Shown in pieces: positions 15,734 to 23,154 of a stretch of 64,000 nucleotides of DNA. How positions within the stretch are numbered: the first letter of the stretch is position 1; each line of letters begins with the position of its first letter. The notes below the pieces were generated by a model that made no database searches, was not told where the DNA came from, and worked only from the letters and a program-made list of their open reading frames with translations. The stretch is from assembly GCA_964412785.1 (NCBI GenBank), contig CAYPQD010000002.1, positions 59,267 to 123,266 on the forward strand, read 5' to 3'. Both the position numbers and the translations under genes were made by a program. This DNA comes from UBA5336 sp964412785 (GTDB taxonomy: Bacteria > Pseudomonadota > Alphaproteobacteria > Caulobacterales > Hyphomonadaceae).

Positions 15734-17251
15734 ATGATGCCGAAACCCCGGGCAGACATTGCCCCCAACACCATCGAGTTCGAGACCCTGCCGCTGGTAA
15801 AACCGACCGGCTTTCGCGAATACGACGCGCGCTGGTGGTTCAACGGCATCGGCCATCCCAAGGCGCCGGAGCTGAACCTTCAGGGCGTGCAGGCGCTCGG
15901 ACTCGGCATGGCGACCCTGTTCCACGAACTGGGCGTCGAGCCCAAGGTGGTGGCCGGCCATGACTTCCGCTCGATCAGCCAGGGCATCAAGAACGCCCTC
16001 ATGCTCGGCCTCGTCCAGGGCGGTTGCGAGGTCCTCGATATCGGCCTGGCGCTCTCGCCCATGGTCTACTGGGCGCAATTCGAACTGGATGCGGCCTGCT
16101 GCGCGATGGTGACGGCGAGCCACAATGAAAACGGCTGGACCGGCGTTAAGATGGGCGCCGACCGTCCTCTGACCTTCGGCCCCGACGAGATGGGCCGGCT
16201 CAAGGAGATCGTGCTGGACGGCGCCTTCCAGCCGCGCGCCGGCGGCAATCATTACCGCGTCGATGGCCTGCGCGAGACCTATATCGCCGCGGCCGCCGAG
16301 AAGGTGACGCTCACCCGCCCGCTCAGGGTGGTGTGCGCCTGCGGGAATGGCACGGCAGGCATGTTCGCCCCCGACGCTCTGCGCCGCATGGGGGCGCAGG
16401 TCATCGAGATGGATTGCGAACTCGACTGGACCTTCCCGAAATACAATCCGAACCCGGAAGACCATGAGATGCTGCACGCGATGGCCGAGGCGGTGAAGGC
16501 CCACGGCGCAGACCTCGCCCTCGGCTTCGATGGGGATGGCGACCGCTGCGGCGTGGTCGACAATACCGGACAGGAGATCTTCGCCGACAAGATTGGCCTG
16601 ATGCTGGCGCGAGACTTGTCGCAGCAATACCCGGGCGCCAAATTCGTCGTCGACGTCAAGTCGACCGGTCTCTACAAGACCGACCCTGTGCTGCAAGCCA
16701 ATGGCTCGTCGGTCGATTACTACAAGACCGGCCATTCCTACATCAAGCGCCGCACGACCGACCTCGGTGCGCTTGCCGGTTTCGAGAAGTCCGGCCACTT
16801 CTTCTTCCGCCCGCCGATCGGGCTCGGCTATGATGACGGCATTGTCGCGGCCGGCGCCGTGCTCGCCATGCTGGACCGCAATCCCGGCCGGACGCTGGCG
16901 GATCTGAAGGGCGGGCTCGCCACGGCATGGACCTCACTCACCATGTCGCCGCACTGTGCCGACGAGATCAAGTATGACGTTGTCACCCGGATTGTCGGCG
17001 AGTACCAGGCCCTGCTCGACACCGAACTTCTCGGCCGCAAGGTCGTCGATGTGAACACCGTCAACGGCGCCCGCGTGACGCTGGAGGACGGCTCATGGGT
17101 GCTGGTGCGCGCCTCCTCCAACAAGCCGGAGCTTGTCGTCGTCGTGGAGAGTATGGCCAGCGAGGACGACATGCGCGCCCTTTTCCGCGAGGAGGTCAAG
17201 CCGCGCCTTGCGAGACACGCCGAGATCGGTGCCTACAACCAGGAAATCTGA
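15734..17251 (+). CDS. Phosphomannomutase/phosphoglucomutase
   Basis: 505 residues from ATG 15734 (MMPKPRADI); upstream in-frame codons are possible but run into the divergent gene. Alpha-D-phosphohexomutase family: phosphoserine loop TASHNENGWTGVKMG, metal loop GFDGDGDRCGVVD, sugar-binding loop GFEKSGHFFF, and the C-terminal phosphate loop RASSNKPELVV. It interconverts hexose 6- and 1-phosphates, feeding GDP-mannose or UDP-glucose and surface polysaccharide synthesis. Specificity for mannose or glucose cannot be settled by eye. Confidence 0.92.
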   Translation: MMPKPRADIAPNTIEFETLPLVKPTGFREYDARWWFNGIGHPKAPELNLQGVQALGLGMATLFHELGVEPKVVAGHDFRSISQGIKNALMLGLVQGGCEVLDIGLALSPMVYWAQFELDAACCAMVTASHNENGWTGVKMGADRPLTFGPDEMGRLKEIVLDGAFQPRAGGNHYRVDGLRETYIAAAAEKVTLTRPLRVVCACGNGTAGMFAPDALRRMGAQVIEMDCELDWTFPKYNPNPEDHEMLHAMAEAVKAHGADLALGFDGDGDRCGVVDNTGQEIFADKIGLMLARDLSQQYPGAKFVVDVKSTGLYKTDPVLQANGSSVDYYKTGHSYIKRRTTDLGALAGFEKSGHFFFRPPIGLGYDDGIVAAGAVLAMLDRNPGRTLADLKGGLATAWTSLTMSPHCADEIKYDVVTRIVGEYQALLDTELLGRKVVDVNTVNGARVTLEDGSWVLVRASSNKPELVVVVESMASEDDMRALFREEVKPRLARHAEIGAYNQEI

Positions 17252-17367
17252 GCGGGCACTCCGGCAGACTTGCCAGGCGGTATGGCCGAAGCGTCTGCTC
17301 ACACCGTCAATTCGGATGGCGCGATCTCGTGGTTTGCCGGCCCGCCTGCCAGCCTCATACCAGTGTG

Positions 17368-17389
17368 CGCAGATGAGGGTACATCTGCG
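17368..17389. repeat. Short inverted repeat in the mutase-ppa gap
   Basis: CGCAGATG and CATCTGCG are perfect 8-bp arms around AGGGTA. It lies in the gap between the phosphohexomutase stop and the ppa stop (17252-17469), which holds no gene. No T-run follows on either strand, so a terminator role is unproven. Confidence 0.6.
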
Positions 17390-17429
17390 TGTTCGGCGCA
17401 TCAGCGCCGACGCGCAGTCGCGCTTGCCC

Positions 17430-17469
17430 TGAACTGCGTGGATCGGTTTTGGGTCCATGCAGCTTGGTA
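17430..17469. repeat. Degenerate copy of the 42-bp palindromic element
   Basis: The right arm ATGCAGCTTGGTA (17457-17469) and the GGATCGG/GGTCCA core match the perfect palindrome at 49761-49802. The left arm is decayed (GAACTGCGTGGATC instead of a clean TACCAAGCTGCA). It directly abuts the ppa stop codon. As RNA it can still form a hairpin with mismatches and may act in 3'-end formation. Confidence 0.6.
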
Positions 17470-17997
17470 TCAGCCCTTCGCCCGCTCGATCGCTTCCACC
17501 ACCAGTTCGCGGGCCTTCTCCACGCCCTCAAAGCCCTGGATCTTCACCCATTTGTTGGGCTCCATGTCCTTATAGTGGGTGAAGAAGTGGATGATGCGCT
17601 CGACCAGGATCTCCGGCAGGTCGGTGTAGGTGTGCACCTTCTCATAGAAGCGGGTGAGCTTCGGGTGGGGGACAGCGAGCACCTTCTCGTCGAAGCCGCC
17701 ATCGTCTTCCATCAACAGCACGCCGACTGGCCGAACGCGCACCACCGCACCGGGAACCAGAGAGCGCTGCCCGACCACCATGACGTCGAGTGGGTCGCCA
17801 TCAAGGCTCAGTGTGTGCGGGACGAAGCCGTAATTGCAGGGATAGCGCATCGCCGTGTAGAGAAACCGGTCGACGAACATTGCGCCGGAAGCCTTGTCGA
17901 TCTCGTACTTGATCGGTTCGCCGCCGAGCGGCACCTCGATCAGGACGTTGAGATCGTCCGGCGGGTTCTGGCCGACCGGGATTTTGCTGATGTCCAT
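17470..17997 (-). CDS. ppa: Inorganic pyrophosphatase
   Basis: 175 residues from ATG 17997, the normal family I length; upstream codons are not part of the gene. The active-site signature DGDPLDVMVV is present, with the conserved EVPLGGEPIKYEIDK and RYPCNYGFVPHT blocks. It hydrolyses pyrophosphate to phosphate and so pulls biosynthetic reactions forward. It is transcribed alone, convergent with the phosphohexomutase gene, and its 3' end touches a degenerate palindromic repeat. Confidence 0.97.
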   Translation of the reverse strand: MDISKIPVGQNPPDDLNVLIEVPLGGEPIKYEIDKASGAMFVDRFLYTAMRYPCNYGFVPHTLSLDGDPLDVMVVGQRSLVPGAVVRVRPVGVLLMEDDGGFDEKVLAVPHPKLTRFYEKVHTYTDLPEILVERIIHFFTHYKDMEPNKWVKIQGFEGVEKARELVVEAIERAKG

Positions 17998-18070
17998 GGC
18001 TGGATGTCCTCTGGCTGGAGCCGGTGATCGGCCCGGCATTCGAGCAAGTTCCGTTCCGCGCGGGCTTAGC

Positions 18071-18673
18071 CTAGGCGGGGGACAAATTGAAGCTCACCGA
18101 TAGTCGGGGGTCTTCCGCCGTGCCGGCAGTGACTTCGTGGCGCAGCCAGCTCTCCCAGAGGATCAGGTCGCCGGGCCGCGGCTTGACGTAGACGAAGCGG
18201 CGGCGCTCCTCCGGCGCATCATCGCTTAGCGGCGGGGCGGCCATCATCATGGCGAGGCGCGGATCCTCCAGCTTCAGCTGGCCGGCACCGTCCGGCACGT
18301 CGACATAGGCCGTCCCCGACAGGGCGCTGCCCGGATGCACATGGCCGGTGTGAACCCCGCCGCCTGCGAGGATGTTGACCCACATCGCCTCCACCCGGAG
18401 CATCCGCCCGCCAAGGTCCCAGGCAAGCCTGCCGGAAAACGCGGCCGCTTCCGCCTCGACCCGCCTGACAAGCGCTGCGAAGGCGCTGGCACGGCGCGGC
18501 AGGTCGTCCAGCGAGGCGTAGGAGGTGTATCCCGGATAACCTTCCTGCTCGCTCCAGGCGCGTCCGGCCGCATCGCCTTCCTCGACCATCCAGATCGCAT
18601 CCTCAAGCTCGCCGATGAGGGCTGTGTCCTCCAGTCGGGCGCGGTGAATGAGGGTTGCGAACAGGCCGTCCAT
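18071..18673 (-). CDS. Putative 2OG-Fe(II) oxygenase, TIGR02466-like
   Basis: 200 residues. The pattern matches the TIGR02466 group of putative dioxygenases: MLRVEAMWVNILAGGGVHTGHVHPGSALSGTAYVDVP provides His residues where the HxD/H iron ligands are expected. PGDLILWESWLRHEV has the distal His, and RLSVSFNL gives the Arg that would bind 2-oxoglutarate. Function within the group is unknown. It follows the VWA-like membrane gene by 14 bases on the same strand and may be its operon partner. Iron-ligand assignment is by motif position only. Confidence 0.72.
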   Translation of the reverse strand: MDGLFATLIHRARLEDTALIGELEDAIWMVEEGDAAGRAWSEQEGYPGYTSYASLDDLPRRASAFAALVRRVEAEAAAFSGRLAWDLGGRMLRVEAMWVNILAGGGVHTGHVHPGSALSGTAYVDVPDGAGQLKLEDPRLAMMMAAPPLSDDAPEERRRFVYVKPRPGDLILWESWLRHEVTAGTAEDPRLSVSFNLSPA

Positions 18674-18687
18674 GGGCAGACACGCCT

Positions 18688-19500
18688 TCAGAGGTCGCGC
18701 CAGGTCGCCGTCACGCCCAGATCGGCGAACACGGCATTCCAGTAGTCCTTCAGCGCGCCGCGCTGCAGGTCGCCGAAGCCCGGCCGGGGGATCAGCCGGA
18801 TTTCCAGCGCCACACCGTCAAGTGCTGTGCCGAAGCGACGGACCACGGCCTCGGAAAGCGCGTCCGCCGGCGGCACGCTGTCCGGCAGGGCGCCGCCGCC
18901 GCCATAGGCGGTGAACAGGTCGGAATTCTGCAGCATGTCGGAGACCAGCACCACGCGGCGGTTATCGACGCCGGCACCGAAGGCTTCGGTCTGGGCCAGC
19001 CGGGCAAGCGCTTCCAGAACCGGGCTCTTCGGGGCGGTCTTCGGCTCGACGAGGTCGCCGAGGATTGCCTGCAGTGGTTCGTCGAACAGAGCGCGGTAGC
19101 GTTCCTCGATCTGTTGCGGGTTGCGAAACAGCGGATTGACCTGGTTGCCCCGGCCGGGATTGCACAGCGAAAGCTCGCCGCGCGGGTCAAACTCACCGAC
19201 GGCATCCAGTTCGAAGATCGAGAAGCGCTCGCCAACCTCAAGCCGGTTGCGCGTGCGGGCGATGACATTCTCGATCAGGCGCGACTGCTCGGCGGTGTAA
19301 TTGTCGGTCTTGTCGAGGATCACCGCTGTGTGGCCGGGCAGTGGCACGCCGATCGGGCACAGCGTGATCGCATCATAGGGCTGGCCGGCGTCGCGCTGCA
19401 CGAGATAGAAAGTTGTGCCGGCGCCGGCCACCAGCGCAACGATCAAAGCCAGGTTGACGATTGCCTGCCGGCGTTGCCGGGCGCGGCGCTTCCGACTCAT
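18688..19500 (-). CDS. Single-span membrane protein with VWA-like domain
   Basis: 270 residues. A very basic start (MSRKRRARQRRQ) precedes one membrane helix (about 14-34), so the remainder is likely periplasmic. HTAVILDKTDNYTAEQ (57-72) resembles a degenerate MIDAS (DxTDx in place of DxSxS). RRVVLVSDMLQNSDLF resembles the later strand of a von Willebrand A or similar Rossmann-like fold. No named family recognised. Its ATG overlaps the stop of the preceding four-helix membrane gene (ATGA), so the two are translationally coupled and probably act together. Confidence 0.65.
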   Translation of the reverse strand: MSRKRRARQRRQAIVNLALIVALVAGAGTTFYLVQRDAGQPYDAITLCPIGVPLPGHTAVILDKTDNYTAEQSRLIENVIARTRNRLEVGERFSIFELDAVGEFDPRGELSLCNPGRGNQVNPLFRNPQQIEERYRALFDEPLQAILGDLVEPKTAPKSPVLEALARLAQTEAFGAGVDNRRVVLVSDMLQNSDLFTAYGGGGALPDSVPPADALSEAVVRRFGTALDGVALEIRLIPRPGFGDLQRGALKDYWNAVFADLGVTATWRDL

Positions 19501-20678
19501 GACAGCGTGTCCTGCTGCGGCGTGCCGGTATCCGGCTGTCGCGCCGGCACCGGCCCCTTGCCAGCGCCCAGCTTGCCGTCCAGGACGCGGTCGACGATCT
19601 CCGGGGCGACCGCGAACTCGTCGCTCAGCAGGTCGCGGTCGCTGTCCAGCATGACCCGGAAGCGGGCGATACGCCCATCATAGCGCGCACGAAGGGCCAT
19701 CTCGTCCTCAAGGCTGAAGGCGGTCTTGGGATCGAGACCATGGGCCTCCAGCGCATCGCGCACCGCCTCCAGCACATCGTCGAAGGCGTCATAATAATCC
19801 TCCAGCGCGAACTGCAGGTCCTCGATCGCCTTCTCAGCGGCGCGGGCGGCATTGCTGAGGCCCGGCGCGTGGTGGTCGGCATTGCGGCCCTCGAAAGCGG
19901 CGATCGCGGCGATGCCGATCCCAAGCGCGAACAGCACCATGGCATCGAGCGAGGTCAACGCTGTCGGCCGGCACATCGCCGAGGCCGCCGCGGCGCCGGA
20001 CTTGGTCCCGAAGCCGTCAGGTCCGAGCACGGCAGCGCATTGCGGCTCACTGAGGAAGAAGGAGGGGAAGGTGGTCACCAGTTCCGGCGGCAGCACAGCG
20101 CCCTCTGCGGCGAGGTCGAGGATATTTCGGTAGTGCGCGGCCGACAGATTGATGAAAACCACGAGGGTGCCCCCGGCGATGATGGCGAACAGGCCGGAAA
20201 ACCATAGCGTGGAGCGGCGCGACCACGGCCGGCCGACCGGCACGGTGACATGGCGCAGTCCCCAATAGCCGATGATAAAGAAGCTCACGGTCACGTTGGC
20301 AAGCGAGACCGCAGCCGCTTGGAACATGCCGCCCAGCAGTCCGAATTCGCTGTTCTTGGAGAAGAAATAGGCGTTGGCGGCGCTGTCAAAGAGGGTCAGC
20401 AGCGCGAGGAAGGTGATGGCGAGATAGCGACCGGTCCGGTCCGGATGTGCCGTCACATAATGATAGCCCTGGCCGCCCGTGCCGCCTGAGCCGAGCTTGC
20501 CGGCGCTGCCTGTCGTGCGTCCGCCGAGGGCGCGGAAGCGATAGAAACTCAGCCGCGCGCGGGCGAGATAGTCCGCCTGGGCGAGGATTTCGTCATATTC
20601 CGGAGACAGGCGCTCTGCAAAGGCGAGCAGCGTCTCGCGCGAGGGGCGCCCGGCCCCGTCTGGTGCGGTCTCGTCCAT
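19497..20678 (-). CDS. Uncharacterised four-helix membrane protein
   Basis: 393 residues from ATG 20678. The N-terminal 80 residues are soluble, with a Gly/Ser-rich linker (GKLGSGGTGG). Four hydrophobic helices follow at about 85-106, 117-139, 157-179 and 245-263, with a loop between helices 3 and 4 that contains two Cys (C214, C236). A long charged helix (275-320) then resembles a coiled coil, and the tail is Pro/Asp rich. I recognise no family. Overlap with the VWA-like gene by 4 bases and co-direction with the small membrane gene upstream suggest an envelope complex. Confidence 0.6.
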   Translation of the reverse strand: MDETAPDGAGRPSRETLLAFAERLSPEYDEILAQADYLARARLSFYRFRALGGRTTGSAGKLGSGGTGGQGYHYVTAHPDRTGRYLAITFLALLTLFDSAANAYFFSKNSEFGLLGGMFQAAAVSLANVTVSFFIIGYWGLRHVTVPVGRPWSRRSTLWFSGLFAIIAGGTLVVFINLSAAHYRNILDLAAEGAVLPPELVTTFPSFFLSEPQCAAVLGPDGFGTKSGAAAASAMCRPTALTSLDAMVLFALGIGIAAIAAFEGRNADHHAPGLSNAARAAEKAIEDLQFALEDYYDAFDDVLEAVRDALEAHGLDPKTAFSLEDEMALRARYDGRIARFRVMLDSDRDLLSDEFAVAPEIVDRVLDGKLGAGKGPVPARQPDTGTPQQDTLS

Positions 20679-20755
20679 GTCCCAAACCCCTCAAGCTCCC
20701 GTAAGCCCCCTGTTAGCCAAGGCGCGGGCCGGCGGAAAGACCCAAGTGCTGGCCT

Positions 20756-21133
20756 TCAGGGCCGGGCCCTGCGGGCCGCCGCCACCTTGGCGTTGACGGG
20801 CTGGCCGTCCTCACGCGGCGCGCCGCCGCCATTCATCGCCTTCCAGCCCGAACCGCCGGCCCAGGCCGCGAACTCGACGAGGGCACGGGCGATCAACGTC
20901 ATGAAGATGCCGAAGATGGTGTTCTCATTGACCAGCATGCGGAACAGCATGGTGCCCTGGTTGTCGAGGCCGGGATTGCGCACCTGCCCCTCAATCATGT
21001 TGGCGAAGTCCTGCAGGCCGGTAACCGCACCCGGCGCGAAGGCAAAGCCGAGGATCATCAGGATGATCACCAGAAAGAAGGTGGCGACGAGCTTGGTGCC
21101 CGCCTTGCCGAACATCATAAGCAGTTGCCACAT
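20756..21133 (-). CDS. Small uncharacterised membrane protein
   Basis: 125 residues from ATG 21133, which has GGAGAG at good spacing; an in-frame ATG at 21148 is the alternative. There is one strong membrane helix (about 14-33, KLVATFFLVIILMILGFAF) and a second hydrophobic segment at about 70-90. The C-terminus is disordered and basic. No family recognised. It is the first gene of the run with the four-helix and VWA-like proteins (77-base gap to the next start), so it is a plausible third subunit. Confidence 0.6.
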   Translation of the reverse strand: MWQLLMMFGKAGTKLVATFFLVIILMILGFAFAPGAVTGLQDFANMIEGQVRNPGLDNQGTMLFRMLVNENTIFGIFMTLIARALVEFAAWAGGSGWKAMNGGGAPREDGQPVNAKVAAARRARP

Positions 21134-21236
21134 GGCCGGTCTCTCCATTCCCCGAACGCGCGCCGTCCCGCTCCCCACTGCACAGTCCTACCATGCTGCA
21201 GACGGGGCGCGCCATGGGATTTGGCGCTTCCCCTTG

Positions 21237-21270
21237 AAAAAGGGCCGTCCCGGTGTCCCGAAACGGCCCC
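21237..21270 (-). terminator. Rho-independent terminator after the methyltransferase gene
   Basis: GGGCCGT (21242-21248) pairs with ACGGCCC (21263-21269). On the minus strand the stem is followed by five T residues (21241-21237). It lies about 30 bases beyond the methyltransferase stop and separates it from the small membrane gene. Confidence 0.8.
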
Positions 21271-21298
21271 TCCCAGGCAGTTGCGACAGGCTCCGGGC

Positions 21299-22234
21299 CT
21301 ATTCGGCCGCAGGCTTGCGGAAGCGCAGGGTCATCCGGTCGCTCTCGCCGATCTCGGCATAGACCGCCGGGTCAAAGCCATCCGCGGTGTTGCCGTCAGC
21401 GTCGGTGGTGCGGTTGTTCGGCGGCAGGGTCCACACGCCGAACGGGTGGTCGGCAGTGTCCTTCGGGTTGGCGTTGACCTCGCTGGAGGCAACAAACTCA
21501 AAGCCTGCCCGTTCGGCGGCGGCCTTGACGACGTCCTCGTGGACATAGCCGGACCGGGCCGTCGGGTCCTGCTCCATGGCTGAGGGCAGGCGGTGTTCGA
21601 CGACGCCGAGCGTACCACCCGGTTTCAGCGCGGCGAAGGCATCCTCGAAGAACTTGTCGAGATAGTCGCCGCTCATCCAGTTGTGGATGTTGCGGAAGGT
21701 GAGGATGGTGTCGACGCTGCCTTCCGGCGCCAGCGGGCCGCTGACCTTGGAGAACTCCGACATCGTGATGGCGCCGTAAAGGTCCGGGTTCGCCGCAAAC
21801 CGCTCGGCAAAGGCATCGACGCGTTCGGCAATCTGGGTCGCGCGCTCGCCCTCGAAGGCGTCCGGGTCGAACCCGGCAGCGATCAGCGTGCCGCCATTGG
21901 CCGCCAGAACGGGTGCCAGGATTTCCGTGTACCAGCCGCCGCCCGGCCAGATCTCGACGACGGTCTCATTGCCCTTGATCCCGAAAAAACGCAGGGTCCG
22001 AGCTGGGCTGCGATAGAAATCGCGGGCGCGATCGGCTCCGCTGCGCCATGGGCCGGTCACCGCCCATTCCAGCGACCCGGTCTCGTTCGTGGCGGTCTCG
22101 GTCGCAGGTTCCGGCGCCGACGCCGGCTCCGCGACGGGCGGCTGCGGTGCCCTTGCGTCTGGCTCGGTCGTGTCGCTGTTCCCGCAGGCGCCAAGGACCA
22201 GGGCTGCGGCCCCGGCAATCAGGATGTGTCTCAT
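21299..22234 (-). CDS. Lipoprotein-type class I methyltransferase
   Basis: 311 residues from ATG 22234. The N-terminus is a classic lipoprotein signal (lipobox LGAC, Cys17), followed by a Pro/Ala/Glu/Thr-rich linker to about residue 52. The rest resembles a class I SAM methyltransferase: motif I EIWPGGGWYTEIL (94-106), a later acidic strand region GFDPDAFEG, and LKPGGTLGVVEHR. Periplasmic members of this group are puzzling, because SAM is cytoplasmic; similar signal-bearing proteins are common in alphaproteobacteria, but their substrate is unknown. It is transcribed alone, with a terminator after it. Confidence 0.82.
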   Translation of the reverse strand: MRHILIAGAAALVLGACGNSDTTEPDARAPQPPVAEPASAPEPATETATNETGSLEWAVTGPWRSGADRARDFYRSPARTLRFFGIKGNETVVEIWPGGGWYTEILAPVLAANGGTLIAAGFDPDAFEGERATQIAERVDAFAERFAANPDLYGAITMSEFSKVSGPLAPEGSVDTILTFRNIHNWMSGDYLDKFFEDAFAALKPGGTLGVVEHRLPSAMEQDPTARSGYVHEDVVKAAAERAGFEFVASSEVNANPKDTADHPFGVWTLPPNNRTTDADGNTADGFDPAVYAEIGESDRMTLRFRKPAAE

Positions 22235-22289
22235 GCTCGGTCTCCCCTTGCGTTGCGTCCGGTGATGGCCTGCCGCGGGTGCGGCGTGC

Positions 22290-22318
22290 CTTGAACGCAT
22301 GTGACGCTGACCCACATA
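22290..22318 (+). promoter_or_regulatory. Possible heat-shock sigma (RpoH) promoter for hsp20
   Basis: CTTGAA (22290-22295) and CCCACATAA around 22311-22319 are separated by 17 bases, close to the alphaproteobacterial sigma-32 pattern (CTTGAA and a C-rich -10). It would give a leader of about 140 bases ahead of the hsp20 start. Assigned by pattern and context only. Confidence 0.45.
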
Positions 22319-22437
22319 ACAGCTGTGACGGCGCCGCCAAGCGGGCCGCACCAGATTTGCGCCGCCGGTGCCCTCAAGGGGCCGCAATCGGGGCAGGTCT
22401 GCCAAACCAGACGCGCAGGGGGTCGACCCGCCTGCCG

Positions 22438-22465
22438 CAGTTGCTTCAACACGAGGACTGTCACC
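22438..22465 (+). promoter_or_regulatory. ROSE-like RNA thermometer at the hsp20 start
   Basis: In the RNA, CAGUUGCUU (22438-22446) pairs with GAGGACUG (22453-22460) across the loop CAACAC, leaving G22443 bulged. The UUGCU opposite the Shine-Dalgarno AGGA with a bulged G is the diagnostic ROSE element arrangement known from alphaproteobacterial small heat-shock genes. The ribosome site GAGGA is fully buried in the stem, 5 bases before the ATG, so translation should rise when heat melts the hairpin. Additional upstream hairpins in the leader are plausible but not resolved by eye. Confidence 0.75.
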
Positions 22466-22948
22466 ATGTCGACAATTGATCTTTCCCCGCTTTACCGCAC
22501 CATGGTCGGCTTCGACCGCATGGCCAGCATGATTGATGCTGCCAGCCGGCTCGACGGCGCCCAGGGCTACCCGCCCTACAATATCGAGCGCGTCGGCGAT
22601 GATCGGTTCGCGATCGAGATCGCGGTTGCCGGTTTCACTGACGCCGATCTCGATATCGAGATCAAGGACGGCCTGCTCACCGTCGCCGGCAAGAGAGATC
22701 AGGCGCACGACGCGGGCGAGCGCGACTTCCTTCACCGCGGGATTGCCGAGCGGTCCTTCATCCGCCGCTTCCAGCTGGCCGACCACGTGATCGTCACTGG
22801 CGCTGACCTCAGCCATGGCCTGCTGCGGATCGATCTCGTCCGGGAAATCCCCGAGGAGAAGAAGCCGCGCAAGATCGCCATCGGTGACAACGCCGTCACC
22901 GAGAGGCCGAAGCTGATCGGCGGCAGCAAGGCGAGCTCTGCCGCCTGA
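22466..22948 (+). CDS. Small heat shock protein, Hsp20/IbpA type
   Basis: 160 residues from ATG 22466. It contains an alpha-crystallin domain (about 35-130) with YPPYNIERVGDDRFAIEIAVAGF, DGLLTVAGKRD and HGLLRIDLVREIPEEKKPRKI, the class A pattern shared with IbpA and rhizobial HspA-type proteins. It holds unfolding proteins in a refoldable state during heat stress. Expression is likely controlled twice: by a candidate RpoH promoter and by the ROSE-like hairpin covering the ribosome site. A strong terminator follows, so it is monocistronic. Confidence 0.95.
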   Translation: MSTIDLSPLYRTMVGFDRMASMIDAASRLDGAQGYPPYNIERVGDDRFAIEIAVAGFTDADLDIEIKDGLLTVAGKRDQAHDAGERDFLHRGIAERSFIRRFQLADHVIVTGADLSHGLLRIDLVREIPEEKKPRKIAIGDNAVTERPKLIGGSKASSAA

Positions 22949-22988
22949 CGCCGGTCGACTGACCGACCCGCATGCTCCTGCGAAACCG

Positions 22989-23019
22989 GGGGCAGCGTCC
23001 AGTAGGCGCTGCCCCTTTT
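22989..23019 (+). terminator. Rho-independent terminator after hsp20
   Basis: GGGGCAGCG (22989-22997) and CGCTGCCCC (23007-23015) form a 9-bp GC-rich stem followed by TTTT. It lies 40 bases after the hsp20 stop. Confidence 0.9.
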
Positions 23020-23154
23020 CCGCTGCGGCATTCGGCCTCGACAGGCCGCTGCGCAACACTCCGAAACGCGGCGTGACTTGAAGCGCCTGCGGCTCCGCGC
23101 CATCAGTCTGCCTGCGGTGTCGTCTCCCGCCCGCGCACTGCATCGGAGTGCCCA

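Noticed and set aside
17252..17469. Possible small gene in the gap between the phosphohexomutase and ppa
   Set aside because: No ribosome site with a conserved frame; the gap is explained by inverted repeats.
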